Of a stretch of DNA of 64,000 bases, positions 24,712 to 34,875 are shown in pieces. The position numbers and the translations under genes were made by a program. How positions within the stretch are numbered: the first letter of the stretch is position 1; every line of letters starts with the position of its first letter. The stretch spans positions 124,001 through 188,000 of the forward strand of contig CANMFX010000003.1 of the NCBI GenBank assembly GCA_947497315.1, given 5' to 3'. The stretch is from an uncultured Sphingomonadaceae bacterium (lineage in GTDB: Bacteria > Pseudomonadota > Alphaproteobacteria > Sphingomonadales > Sphingomonadaceae). The notes under the pieces were generated by a model. The model had not been told where the DNA came from, did not search any database, and saw only the letters and a list, made by a program, of their open reading frames with translations.

Positions 24712-26520
24712 TTAAACCTGCTCCAACTGGCGGTCTTCTGCCTGTCTCTGCCACATTTCCGCATAGAGACCCTCTTCGGCAAGCAGCGTGCGGTGATTGC
24801 CACGCTCCGCGATCCGGCCTTCGTTGAGAACGATAATCTCGTCCGCATGGGTGATCGTTGATAGCCTGTGCGCGATGATCAGGGTGGTACGGCGTTCCGA
24901 GATTTTGGCGAGTGTCGCCTGAATCTCGTCTTCAGTGCGACTGTCTAACGCTGACGTTGCTTCGTCCAATATCAGGATCGGCGGATTTTTGAGCAGGGTC
25001 CGGGCAATCGCCACACGCTGTTTCTCTCCGCCGGACAGTTTGAGACCACGCTCGCCGACCTGCGTATCATAGCCGTCGGGCAACTTGGCGATGAAGTTAT
25101 CCAGCGCTGCACCGCGCGCTGCTTCTTCGATCTCTGCCTGGGTCGCGCCTTCGCGGCCATAACCGATATTATAGCCGATCGTGTCGTTGAACAGCACGCT
25201 GTCCTGCGGCACGATGCCAATGGCGCCGCGCAGGCTGTTCTGGGTGACATCAGAAATGTCCTGACCATCGATCAGGATACGTCCAGCCTGCGGATCATAA
25301 AAGCGGAATAGCAGCCGCGCGAGGGTGGATTTACCCGCACCGGATGGCCCGACAATAGCCAGTGTCCCGTCGGGCGGCACTTCAAAGCTGAGGCCATGGA
25401 GGATGGCGCGATCCTCATCATAAGCAAAAGCGACATCCTCAAATGCCACCTGGCCGGTGCTGACATTCAGTGTCGTTGCACCCGGTTTGTCTGTAATTTC
25501 CGGATCGGTGTCGATCAGTTTGAACATCGCATCCATATCCACCAGACCCTGACGGATCGTACGATAAACCATGCCGAGCAGATCCAGCGGCCGGAACAAT
25601 TGCATCAGGAGCGCGTTGACCAGCACCAGATCACCGACTGTCAGCTGCCCCTGGCTCCAGCCATGGACGCTATAAGACATGGCTCCGAACATCGTCAGAT
25701 TGGTGATCATTGACTGACCGATGTTAAGGAGACCCAGAGAGTTTTCTGATTTGACCGCTGCATTGGCCCAATCCTGCATGGCTTTGTTGTATCGTTCGCC
25801 TTCGCGGGATTCAGCGGTGAAATATTTTACAGTCTCGTAATTGAGCAGCGCATCGACGGAACGGCCAATCGCTCGTGTATCCATATCATTCATTTCCGCG
25901 CGCAGGGCGTTACGCCAGTCGGTGACCTTGCGGGTGAAGGTAATATAGATAGCTACCATCGCCACGGTCGCGGCAACCAGACCAAAACCGAACTTAACCT
26001 GAAAAATCACCAGCACTGCGATCAATTCGATCAGTGTCGGCGCAATATTGAACAGCAGGAAATAGAGCATGATATCGATACTCTTCGTCCCGCGTTCGAT
26101 GACTTTCGTTATCTCGCCGGTGCGGCGACCGAGATGAAAGCGCAGAGACAGTTGGTGCAGATGCGCGAAAACGTTTGTGGCAAGACGCCGCGCCGCTTCC
26201 TGTCCGACTTTCTCGAAGACGATGTTGCGGAGATTATCGAACATCACCTGACCAAAGCGCGCCAATCCATAGGCGGCGACCAAAGCCAGCAACACGGTGA
26301 GCGCCGCTTCGGTCCCCGCCGTCATCCCGTCGACGACAGCTTTGTAAGCAAAGGGCATGGAGAGTACGGCTGCCTTGGCACAAAGCACCAGCAATCCGGC
26401 AATGACGATGCGTACGCGCAAAGCCGGTTCATCCTTTGGCCACAAATAGGGCAGGAAGCGCTTGAGCGTCGGGATCATCGGCGGGTCGATTTGACCCTTT
26501 GTGCTTTGGTCTGGTGGCAT
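24712..26520 (-). CDS. ABC exporter of Atm1/heavy-metal type
   Basis: Half-transporter of 602 residues with an N-terminal six-helix membrane domain (about 20-330) and a C-terminal ATPase. The membrane part carries DALLNYETVKYFTAESREGE, typical of the Atm1/ABCB7 group, which export glutathione-linked or metal-linked compounds. The ATPase has Walker A GPSGAGKST, signature LSGGEKQRVAIARTLL, Walker B PILILDEATSALDS and the H-loop IIAHRLST. It functions as a homodimer. The start ATG at 26520 or the internal ATG 42 bases later would both preserve the fold. It converges with the carboxylase gene at the inverted repeat. Confidence 0.92.
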   Translation of the reverse strand: MPPDQSTKGQIDPPMIPTLKRFLPYLWPKDEPALRVRIVIAGLLVLCAKAAVLSMPFAYKAVVDGMTAGTEAALTVLLALVAAYGLARFGQVMFDNLRNIVFEKVGQEAARRLATNVFAHLHQLSLRFHLGRRTGEITKVIERGTKSIDIMLYFLLFNIAPTLIELIAVLVIFQVKFGFGLVAATVAMVAIYITFTRKVTDWRNALRAEMNDMDTRAIGRSVDALLNYETVKYFTAESREGERYNKAMQDWANAAVKSENSLGLLNIGQSMITNLTMFGAMSYSVHGWSQGQLTVGDLVLVNALLMQLFRPLDLLGMVYRTIRQGLVDMDAMFKLIDTDPEITDKPGATTLNVSTGQVAFEDVAFAYDEDRAILHGLSFEVPPDGTLAIVGPSGAGKSTLARLLFRFYDPQAGRILIDGQDISDVTQNSLRGAIGIVPQDSVLFNDTIGYNIGYGREGATQAEIEEAARGAALDNFIAKLPDGYDTQVGERGLKLSGGEKQRVAIARTLLKNPPILILDEATSALDSRTEDEIQATLAKISERRTTLIIAHRLSTITHADEIIVLNEGRIAERGNHRTLLAEEGLYAEMWQRQAEDRQLEQV

Positions 26521-26574
26521 TCCTCGGATGTAGGGATGCTGTCGCCGCTTGTCTATGTGCGGCGCTGTGGGACT

Positions 26575-28611
26575 TTAGAAACTGCCACTGATGGTCAATC
26601 GGTAAACAAGACCGAATCTCCGTGTGCGGTCTTCGATAAAGTCAATGGGTCCGTCTCGCCGATTGACATAATCAGTGCGCACAAAACGTTCGCCGCGATC
26701 GAATAAATTGCCAAGATTGGCGTTCACGGTCAGACCGAAAACATCCTTGTGCTCGACAAATATCCACGAATAGGGAGCCAGCGTATCAAAATCTGCTATC
26801 TGGTCGAGGCGTATATTTGCGACATCATCAAAATCTTCGATGCCGGCGCCCCAGGCCCAGTCCGTGTCGGGAATATCATGGCGAAGGGTGATCTCATAAC
26901 TGTAGCGATCATCCTGTCCAATTCGCCGATTCCTTAGGGTGATCGGGTCACGAACGCTGCTATTCACTCCCTCGACTTCGATATCCAGCTTCGCCCCTTT
27001 CCAACCGATGGGGTCGAATAACAGGGTGGAGACCAGTTCAATACCATAGCGGTCCGCGCTGCCAATATTGCCGCGGGCTTCGCGTATGTCATCAATTGGG
27101 AAGGTATCGACAATATCATTGATCTTTTCTCCAAAAAACGTGACCGTGGCAGAACCGAACGCGCCCAGTTTCTTGGTTGCTTCCAGTTCCGCACGCCATT
27201 TTTGCGGTGGTACCAGATTGGTATTGCCTGCGGTCTGAACGTCATTCGATACCTCGACCGAGCCGACAAAATCGAAAAAGTCGAGCTGATCGACTTCCCG
27301 GGACAATTTGAAACTGAGGTCAAAATCCGCGGCCGGTCTCCAAGCCAATGCGACGGACCCCTTGGGCCGGATGAAAGACCGGGTGAGATCGCCTTGACTG
27401 ATCTCGCTATACTCGCCTCCAAGAGCGGCTTGCAGCGTTAAATTTTCAGACAAAGGTCGTCCATAAGTTGTTATGAATTCAGCTCTTTTCTCTTCAACGC
27501 GGGTATTGCTGTCGCCTCCTCTATCGGCCTCGCTTTCAAGAAAATTATAAGCGCCTTCCAGGCTGAAACCCCAATCAGTTCCGCCAGCAGTCTGCCAGCC
27601 ATATTCTGCACGCAGCACCGATTCTCCCTCATCCACTGTGCGGTTAAAAGTGCTTATGAAAGGTTGCGTAACACCATCGGTAAAGGTGCGGCTGAAAAAG
27701 TCCCTGGTTGGGCTGTGCTCCAGCCGTTGCAGCCCTATCAGTTTCAAACGGCCGGCGCCCAGATCGAATTCATAATCAGCGCTGAATTCTGCGTTCCATT
27801 CTCTTTCACGGCGGGTAAACAGTTCGAATATATCCGGCACTCCGGCCTGCGTCCGCAAAGTTTCGACGCGCTGGCGAAAATGATCGATTCCATATTCGCC
27901 ACTGATGTTGAAGACCGATCCGGCATCGCTGGTGCGGCTGTAGGAGACATTGATCGTTGGAGCATCAGCCTGCGGTTGGCCGGTTTCAAAGCGCTCAAAT
28001 AGCAGTTCGCCCTGTCCATTGGTAACTTGCTCCGGTCCCCGCGCTCCATTGCGAAAGCTTTCATTCTGGATGGCAATGGTAAAATCGCCTTTGCCGATCT
28101 TGCCGCTGATCGATGCCTCGCCGTCAAACCAATCACTACCTGCCCGCCGCCATTGTGGCCGCCATTTGAAATTGCCAGTTATTCCTGTCGAACCGTCGCT
28201 GCTGGTGACCAGATTCAAGACCTGACCCGATAAACCGGAGATGCTAAGCGTTGCACCATCGACAATCTCGACACGCAAGACACTGGCGGCTGAGATGCGA
28301 CCCAAAATAGTGAAAGCGTCATTATTCTTGCCGGCAATCCGCGCGCCATTGATCAAGACATTTTCGTCTGCCTGCCCCAACCCGCGTGCGTCCTCGTCAC
28401 CAGTATCAATGATAAAGCCAGGTACTTGCTGCACGATATCCAGTGCGGTGCGGGGGTTGAACCGCGAAAATTGTCCGACATCGTAAATCTGACGCCCATT
28501 TTCCGTCCGTGGTTGCAGGTTGCTATTGGTACTTGTTGCCGTTTGCGCCAATGCAGCGGATGGCACCGCGGAAATTGCAATAGCCAAAGATAACCACGTG
28601 GTTTTGTTCAA
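26575..28611 (-). CDS. TonB-dependent outer-membrane receptor
   Basis: Receptor of 678 residues with a Sec signal (LSLAIAISAVPSAALAQ). The plug domain is about residues 40-165, with the TonB-box-following region PRTALDIVQQVPGFIIDTGDE and INGARIAGKNN. The remainder is a beta-barrel ending with a C-terminal Phe (YRLTISGSF), the signal for outer-membrane insertion. The ligand is unknown; no siderophore genes are adjacent. A perfect TACA-TC-TGTA palindrome about 100 bases upstream may be its operator. The gene is 54 bases upstream of the ABC exporter gene on the same strand. Confidence 0.92.
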   Translation of the reverse strand: MNKTTWLSLAIAISAVPSAALAQTATSTNSNLQPRTENGRQIYDVGQFSRFNPRTALDIVQQVPGFIIDTGDEDARGLGQADENVLINGARIAGKNNDAFTILGRISAASVLRVEIVDGATLSISGLSGQVLNLVTSSDGSTGITGNFKWRPQWRRAGSDWFDGEASISGKIGKGDFTIAIQNESFRNGARGPEQVTNGQGELLFERFETGQPQADAPTINVSYSRTSDAGSVFNISGEYGIDHFRQRVETLRTQAGVPDIFELFTRREREWNAEFSADYEFDLGAGRLKLIGLQRLEHSPTRDFFSRTFTDGVTQPFISTFNRTVDEGESVLRAEYGWQTAGGTDWGFSLEGAYNFLESEADRGGDSNTRVEEKRAEFITTYGRPLSENLTLQAALGGEYSEISQGDLTRSFIRPKGSVALAWRPAADFDLSFKLSREVDQLDFFDFVGSVEVSNDVQTAGNTNLVPPQKWRAELEATKKLGAFGSATVTFFGEKINDIVDTFPIDDIREARGNIGSADRYGIELVSTLLFDPIGWKGAKLDIEVEGVNSSVRDPITLRNRRIGQDDRYSYEITLRHDIPDTDWAWGAGIEDFDDVANIRLDQIADFDTLAPYSWIFVEHKDVFGLTVNANLGNLFDRGERFVRTDYVNRRDGPIDFIEDRTRRFGLVYRLTISGSF

Positions 28612-28711
28612 GATAATCCCCCCTTACCGGAATTAGGTCTCTGTATTTTTCGTATGCTTCTTGTCCGTTTGCTATGACCGGTTGGTTACACGGGATACCG
28701 CATTTCGACAA

Positions 28712-28725
28712 ACTACATCTGTAGT
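28712..28725. promoter_or_regulatory. ACTACATCTGTAGT palindrome (BlaI/CopY-type operator)
   Basis: A perfect 6-bp inverted repeat around TC. Its core TACA-N2-TGTA is the consensus of BlaI/MecI and CopY repressors. It lies about 100 bases upstream of the TonB receptor start. No gene for such a regulator is in the window, so the assignment is inference. Confidence 0.4.
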
Positions 28726-28781
28726 CGGATCAACAACTTTGCAGTGCAAATTCACAATATGCTTCGATAAGCTGTTCTATC

Positions 28782-29090
28782 TTAATGCTTGTTTGAAAAG
28801 AGGACATAGGCACCGGCGCAGTTGGCCAATGTATAAATGCCATAGAAGAATACAGCGCTGAGCATTCCCATATTGGCGAAGATCAGGGCGGCGGCAAGCA
28901 TGGCGAACTCCAATATATAGCTGCCATAGGGGCCGAGCAGTTTCGAAAAACTGCCCCGCGCTTCGGTGATCATGGGATGGTCGCTCTCCATCATCGCCTT
29001 GTGCATGGCGAAATTGCCGATTCCACAGATAAAGATGATGAAAACATACATGGCCTTTATATAGGAAGTGTTGGCGCTATTGTCAGGCAT
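28782..29090 (-). CDS. Small integral membrane protein
   Basis: A 102-residue protein with three predicted hydrophobic segments: about 14-30 (YVFIIFICGIGNFAMHK), 57-75 and 78-97. A short charged loop (ESDHPMITEARGSFS) lies between. It is not recognised. It is antisense to nothing else and has membrane-protein composition, which argues that it is real. It is divergent from the following SDR gene, with 62 bases between starts if that gene begins at 29153. No clear ribosome site. Confidence 0.6.
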   Translation of the reverse strand: MPDNSANTSYIKAMYVFIIFICGIGNFAMHKAMMESDHPMITEARGSFSKLLGPYGSYILEFAMLAAALIFANMGMLSAVFFYGIYTLANCAGAYVLFSNKH

Positions 29091-29152
29091 ACTGGGTGAT
29101 AATTTATCATGGTGGTTTTCATGTGACAGTCACCGGGTTTTGGGAGGGTGAA

Positions 29153-29965
29153 ATGGAATTTGCAGGAAAGACGGCCGTGATCACAGGCGGCGCGACCGGT
29201 ATCGGTTTTGCCCTGGCACGCGAGATGGGAAAGGCAGGTTCCCGGATCATTCTGTTTGAACCACGCGAAGACAGGCTGAAGGAAGCCGTTAGCCAATTGA
29301 TCCAAGAGGGTGTGGACGCGAAGTATCAAGTCGGCGACGTGACCAGGCCGGAAGACATCGAAGCGCTGGCCGACTTTGCATGGGCGGAAAACGGTCGGGC
29401 GGATATGTTGATCAACAATGCCGGCATTGGCGGCTCGATGAAATCGGTGATCAAGACCGACCCTGCGGAAGCGCGGCGAATATTTGAAGTGAATTTCTGG
29501 GGCATGTGGTCCGCCATTTCCGAATTTGGTCGACGCTTCCGGACCGAGGAGAAGCCTTCCGCGATTTATTCCGTCGCCTCGGAAAACTCGCTGTTCAATG
29601 CCTTCCCATTTGGCGGCGGTGCCTATGTGTCCAGCAAGCATGCGATATTCGGCCTGATGGACGTGCTGCGCCGGGAAGCACCCGACTGGCTGACCACCGG
29701 TGTCATCATTCCCGGCTGGGTGAAGTCCGAGCTGTCTGAAGCCAATCTGACGATATCTGCGGCGATGGACACAGCGGCTTACGCGAAGATAATCGCGCCA
29801 CAGATCGAGGCAGGCGAATATTATGTCGTCAGCCACGGCTATAATGTCGTTCGCTTCGACGAGCGTTATGACGAAATGAAAACAGCTTTCGACAAATATG
29901 CTCCTCGCAGAGAGGGCGATGAGGCTTACGATGTGCAGAGATTTTTTGCGGAGATGCAAAACTGA
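29153..29965 (+). CDS. Short-chain dehydrogenase/reductase
   Basis: Classical SDR of 270 residues with TGGATGIG at the cofactor site, the NNAG motif in MLINNAGIGGS and Tyr-x3-Lys in GGGAYVSSKHAIFGLM. The ATG at 29153 was chosen because GGGAGGGTGAA is directly upstream and the protein then starts MEFAGKTAVITGG, the usual SDR opening. The frame also runs 57 bases further upstream. The stop shares one base with the start of the acetyltransferase gene, so the two are probably co-translated. The substrate is unknown. Confidence 0.88.
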   Translation: MEFAGKTAVITGGATGIGFALAREMGKAGSRIILFEPREDRLKEAVSQLIQEGVDAKYQVGDVTRPEDIEALADFAWAENGRADMLINNAGIGGSMKSVIKTDPAEARRIFEVNFWGMWSAISEFGRRFRTEEKPSAIYSVASENSLFNAFPFGGGAYVSSKHAIFGLMDVLRREAPDWLTTGVIIPGWVKSELSEANLTISAAMDTAAYAKIIAPQIEAGEYYVVSHGYNVVRFDERYDEMKTAFDKYAPRREGDEAYDVQRFFAEMQN

Positions 29966-30564
29966 TGGATATTGATCTGCCCGATGGTCTAACCCGTGCC
30001 ACGTTTGCTGATTGGCGCCAGCTCGCCGACATCACTGCCGAGGCCTTTGCTGAAGACCCCGTAAACACGTGGATATTCGACAGCCAACAGGCGATTCAAG
30101 CATCCTTTCGCGTACTCGCACGCGAAATCTATGCGCGGAATGGATTTTGCCACCTTGCGGGTAATGAGGGGGCAACCATGTGGCTTGCGCCCGATCAATC
30201 GGGGAATATGGGTTTGCTCGCAATGATCCGTTTTGCCGTTGGGCAATTGGTTCACGGCAGTGCCGGCGGTCTCAAAAGGGCCATGGCGGCCGGCGCAATC
30301 ATGGACAAGCATCATCCCCGCGAGCCTCATTGCTACCTGTTCACCATCGGAACACGAAAAAGCGCGCGCGGTACCGGACTAGGCAAAGCGCTGCTGGCAC
30401 CAGTGCTCCAGGCTTGCGATGCCCAGCGCATTCCCTGCTATCTGGAAAACAGCAACCCGGCCAATCATGGCTTCTACGCCCATCATGGATTTGAGCGGCG
30501 AGAGATTTTTGCCTGTGGCGATGGCGGTCCACCGCTTGAAGCCATGTGGCGCGAACCAGGATAA
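29965..30564 (+). CDS. GNAT family N-acetyltransferase
   Basis: Acetyl-CoA-dependent N-acetyltransferase of 199 residues. The acetyl-CoA-binding motif A is YLFTIGTRKSARGTGLGKAL, read as β4 and the R/Q-x-x-G-x-G/A loop (RGTGLG). The C-terminal β-strand shows CYLENSNPANHGFYAHHGFE, typical of GNAT proteins. The acceptor amine is unknown. Its start overlaps the preceding SDR gene by one base (TGATG), so they form a two-gene operon. Confidence 0.88.
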   Translation: MDIDLPDGLTRATFADWRQLADITAEAFAEDPVNTWIFDSQQAIQASFRVLAREIYARNGFCHLAGNEGATMWLAPDQSGNMGLLAMIRFAVGQLVHGSAGGLKRAMAAGAIMDKHHPREPHCYLFTIGTRKSARGTGLGKALLAPVLQACDAQRIPCYLENSNPANHGFYAHHGFERREIFACGDGGPPLEAMWREPG

Positions 30565-30597
30565 GTGGAACATCCGCCGGAACAGGCCGGCACATAG

Positions 30598-31515
30598 TTA
30601 AAGCGTCGAGGCCAGTGCCATGATCACGCCAATGCCCACCAGCAATATGCCCGTCAGTTCGCCGCGGCTCAGCGGTTCCTTTAGATAGAAGCGGCCAAAG
30701 CCGAGCGTATATAATATCTGCGTCTGGCCGACGATGCCGACCAGCGCGACCGGAGCATGGGCATAGGCAATGAACCATCCCGCCGACGCGGTGGCGGCGA
30801 GCACACCCACTTGTGCCGTCACACGCCAGCGTTTCAGCATCGCGCGAAACTGATCCGGCTCGCGGATGATGACGTAGAGCCCCTGCATCAATGCCTGAAA
30901 GCCAAGCACGGCGGTAAGAACGATCAGGCCGGCATAGGTGCGCTCGACATCGGGGACTGCGTTGGCTGATTGTTTGATGAAGATAGCGGTCAGCGCGAAC
31001 AGGAACCCAGCGCTCAGGCCCGTAAGTGCTGCCGGTTGCTTAAGGCCGCGGAGCCATTGCCACAATCCTCTCGCGCCACCTTCGATGGATACGGACAAAA
31101 TTCCGGCAAAAGCGATGGCGATACCCAGCCATGCCAGTGGCGCCAGCGTTTCTCCAAGGATCAACCAGCCGAGAAAGGCAACAATCAAGGTCTCCGTCTT
31201 CATATAGGCGGTACCACTCACCAGATTGCGAAAGCCGAAGGACATGATGATGAGGTTCGTCGCCAGCATTTGTGCAAAGCCGGCGGCCCATGCGAACCAC
31301 CAGAAGGATGCGTCCAGCGCAGGCAGGGCGCCACGCCCCGTGGCTGCCATATAGCTGGCCAGCATGGCGCAGGCGATCGGCCAGCCAAAGAAGAAGCGCG
31401 ACAGCGCCGCCGCATTGACTGACATTTCCGCGCGAATGCGCTGCTGCACCGCCATTCGCCAAGCAAGGAACAGGGCGGCCAGCAGGGCGGCCGGTATCCA
31501 GATAGGAAAGGTCAA
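30598..31515 (-). CDS. EamA/DMT superfamily transporter
   Basis: Integral membrane protein of 305 residues with about ten hydrophobic segments in two EamA repeats, for example IWIPAALLAALFLAWRM at the N-terminus and LTGILLVGIGVIMALAS at the C-terminus. The conserved TLIVAFLGWLILGETLAP stretch is the EamA signature. It belongs to the drug/metabolite transporter superfamily and probably exports a metabolite; the substrate is unknown. Its start overlaps the stop of the gene upstream (31512-31515), so translation is likely coupled. It converges with the acetyltransferase gene, 33 bases apart. Confidence 0.87.
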   Translation of the reverse strand: MTFPIWIPAALLAALFLAWRMAVQQRIRAEMSVNAAALSRFFFGWPIACAMLASYMAATGRGALPALDASFWWFAWAAGFAQMLATNLIIMSFGFRNLVSGTAYMKTETLIVAFLGWLILGETLAPLAWLGIAIAFAGILSVSIEGGARGLWQWLRGLKQPAALTGLSAGFLFALTAIFIKQSANAVPDVERTYAGLIVLTAVLGFQALMQGLYVIIREPDQFRAMLKRWRVTAQVGVLAATASAGWFIAYAHAPVALVGIVGQTQILYTLGFGRFYLKEPLSRGELTGILLVGIGVIMALASTL

Positions 31516-32003
31516 AGGGGCCGCGCGTCCACGGTTTCGGCGAGAAAATTCAATATCTTCTGCGGCGTGCCCGGATCCTCCGGCGGATCATTTCGGGTCT
31601 TGTAGGCAGCGGTCAGGCCGACGGCGAGCATCACTGCGGGTATGCCCGAAAAGATGAGATTGAATATCATCGGCGCATCATCAATGAACCAAAAGACCAG
31701 AGAGAATAGAAAGAATAAACCAACAAAACCATTCCAGAACAGGAAGAATGGCATGGCCTTACCCTGGCGCATTGTCCCTTCGATCAGGGTGCCGCCGTCA
31801 TGTTCACGCATCTTGGCGTTTAAGATTGGCTCCGCACCAACTTTCAGGCCGGGGCGCCGATAGGTGAGGAACATCTTGCGTTCGGTGCCGTTGCCAAAAA
31901 CATGATAGCCTTTGCGCTTCTTTCGCTTCTTCATCTCCGCTTTAAGTTTTTTCGCGAGCGGAATCGGCTCCATTGGCGAATAGAGTTTGATATCTTCTTT
32001 CAT
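31512..32003 (-). CDS. Unknown membrane protein with basic N-terminus
   Basis: A 163-residue protein. It opens with a strongly basic stretch (KKLKAEMKKRKKRKGYHVFG), then a domain with NAKMREHDGGTLIEGTMRQG, and has two membrane segments at about 87-108 and 111-131 (LFFLFSLVFWFIDD; IPAVMLAVGLTAAY). It is not recognised; the layout resembles small bacterial PH-like or cytosolic-domain membrane proteins. It precedes the EamA transporter with a 4-base overlap and follows the fumarase gene by 12 bases, so the three may share a transcript. Confidence 0.68.
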   Translation of the reverse strand: MKEDIKLYSPMEPIPLAKKLKAEMKKRKKRKGYHVFGNGTERKMFLTYRRPGLKVGAEPILNAKMREHDGGTLIEGTMRQGKAMPFFLFWNGFVGLFFLFSLVFWFIDDAPMIFNLIFSGIPAVMLAVGLTAAYKTRNDPPEDPGTPQKILNFLAETVDARPL

Positions 32004-32015
32004 GGAGAAAGCCGA

Positions 32016-33539
32016 TCAAACCCCCTCGAGCAATCCCTCTTTCTTGATCTTCTCCTGCCAGACCAAAGGCGCGAGATGGTGGACGCTTTGGCCTTCCGCA
32101 TCGACTGCAACCGTGACCGGCATATCCTGCACCTCAAACTCGTAAATTGCTTCCATGCCGAGATCCTCAAAACCAACAACCTTCGATCCCTTGATCGCGC
32201 GGCTGACCAGATAGGCACTGCCACCAACAGCCATCAGATAGGCACTTTTATGCTTTTTGATCGAGCCGACGGTATCAAGTCCCCGCTCGGCCTTGCCGAC
32301 CATCGCCAGCAGGCCCTGTTCCAGCATCATATCGGTAAACTTGTCCATCCGCGTCGCGGTGGTCGGGCCAGCGGGGCCAACCACTTCCTCGCCGACCGGA
32401 TCAACCGGCCCGACATAATAGATGACGCGGCCTTTAAATTCGACTGGCAGCTCTTCACCCTTGTCGAGCATGTCCTTGATCCGTTTATGCGCCGCATCGC
32501 GGCCGGTCAGCATCTTGCCATTGAGCAGCAAGCGGTCGCCATGGTTCCAGCTGGCCACTTCCGCTTCGTCGAGCTGATCGAGATGAACGCGCTTCGCTTC
32601 GGACGATGGCGCCCAGTTGACGTCCGGCCATTCATCCAGCTTGGGAGCTTCCAAATAAGCCGGTCCGCTGCCGTCCAATGTGAAATGCGCATGGCGAGTC
32701 GCGGCGCAATTGGGGATCATCGCCACCGGCTTACCCGCTGCATGACAAGGCCAGTCATTGATCTTGACGTCGAGAATAGTGGACAGCCCGCCCAGTCCCT
32801 GCGCACCGATGCCGAGTGCGTTGACCTTGTCGAAAATCTCTATCCGCAATTCCTCGACATCGCTGCGCGGCCCGCGTTCTTTCAGCTGGCCCATGTCAAT
32901 CGGGTCCATCAGTGATTGTTTGGCGAGCAGCACCGCGCGCTCCGCCGTACCGCCAATGCCGATGCCCAGCATGCCCGGCGGGCACCAGCCCGCGCCCATT
33001 TGCGGGACCATGTCGAGTACCCAATCAACGATATTGTCGCTCGGGTTCATCATCTTGAATTTCGATTTATTCTCTGACCCGCCACCTTTGGCAGCGACAT
33101 CGACGCTAACCTTGTCACCGGGTACCATTTCTACATGGAGTACTGACGGTGTATTGTCCTTGGTATTGCGCCGGGTAAAAGCGGGGTCGGTCAGGATCGA
33201 AGCGCGTAGCTTGTTTTCCGGATGCAGATAGGCCCGACGCACGCCTTCATCGACAATTTCCTGCATCGATTGCGATGTCTCGTCAAGACGGCAGTCCATG
33301 CCCCATTTGACGAAGACGTTTACAATGCCGGTATCCTGACAAATCGGCCGGTGCCCTTCGGCGCACATGCGTGAGTTTGTGAGAATCTGCGCAATCGCGT
33401 CTTTGGCTGCGGGAGATTTCTCCGCTTCATAAGCTTCGCCCAGCGCCCGGATATAATCCATCGGGTGGTAGTAAGAGATGAATTGTAGCGCGTCGGCAAC
33501 GCTTTCAATCAGGTCGGCGGTTTTTATCGTGACGGTCAT
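32016..33539 (-). CDS. fumA: Class I fumarate hydratase
   Basis: [4Fe-4S] fumarase of 507 residues, interconverting fumarate and L-malate in the citric acid cycle. Both halves of the class I enzyme are present: the N-terminal catalytic domain with cluster ligands in RPICQDTGIVNVF (Cys67), GAGWCPPGMLGIGIGG and NCAATRHAHFTLDG, and the C-terminal beta-subunit-like domain with the GPAGPTTATRMDKFTD segment. The iron-sulfur class is oxygen sensitive, unlike FumC. The ATG at 33539 is natural. The gene is upstream of the membrane-protein genes, 12 bases before them. Confidence 0.95.
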   Translation of the reverse strand: MTVTIKTADLIESVADALQFISYYHPMDYIRALGEAYEAEKSPAAKDAIAQILTNSRMCAEGHRPICQDTGIVNVFVKWGMDCRLDETSQSMQEIVDEGVRRAYLHPENKLRASILTDPAFTRRNTKDNTPSVLHVEMVPGDKVSVDVAAKGGGSENKSKFKMMNPSDNIVDWVLDMVPQMGAGWCPPGMLGIGIGGTAERAVLLAKQSLMDPIDMGQLKERGPRSDVEELRIEIFDKVNALGIGAQGLGGLSTILDVKINDWPCHAAGKPVAMIPNCAATRHAHFTLDGSGPAYLEAPKLDEWPDVNWAPSSEAKRVHLDQLDEAEVASWNHGDRLLLNGKMLTGRDAAHKRIKDMLDKGEELPVEFKGRVIYYVGPVDPVGEEVVGPAGPTTATRMDKFTDMMLEQGLLAMVGKAERGLDTVGSIKKHKSAYLMAVGGSAYLVSRAIKGSKVVGFEDLGMEAIYEFEVQDMPVTVAVDAEGQSVHHLAPLVWQEKIKKEGLLEGV

Positions 33540-33643
33540 CAGGGCTCCGGGATTGGTCTAAGTATGCGATCCGGATGCCTTTTGGCGGATATGTTGAAAG
33601 TCGGCAAGTTTTGTATGTGTTACGAGTATGTTGTCTGGTGTGT

Positions 33644-34729
<1,086 letters not shown>

Positions 34730-34875
34730 TTATGGACGGATAGTGGCTAGGTGCGAATGAACCTATGCTGTCTAGTCGAGCTGTGCTGAAAATAGGTTTG
34801 TTCCTGGCTATCTGTTAGGTGTTGAGGCCGGTTTCGCATCAAAAGCAAGCAGCATGATGATATGGGAGATGACAT

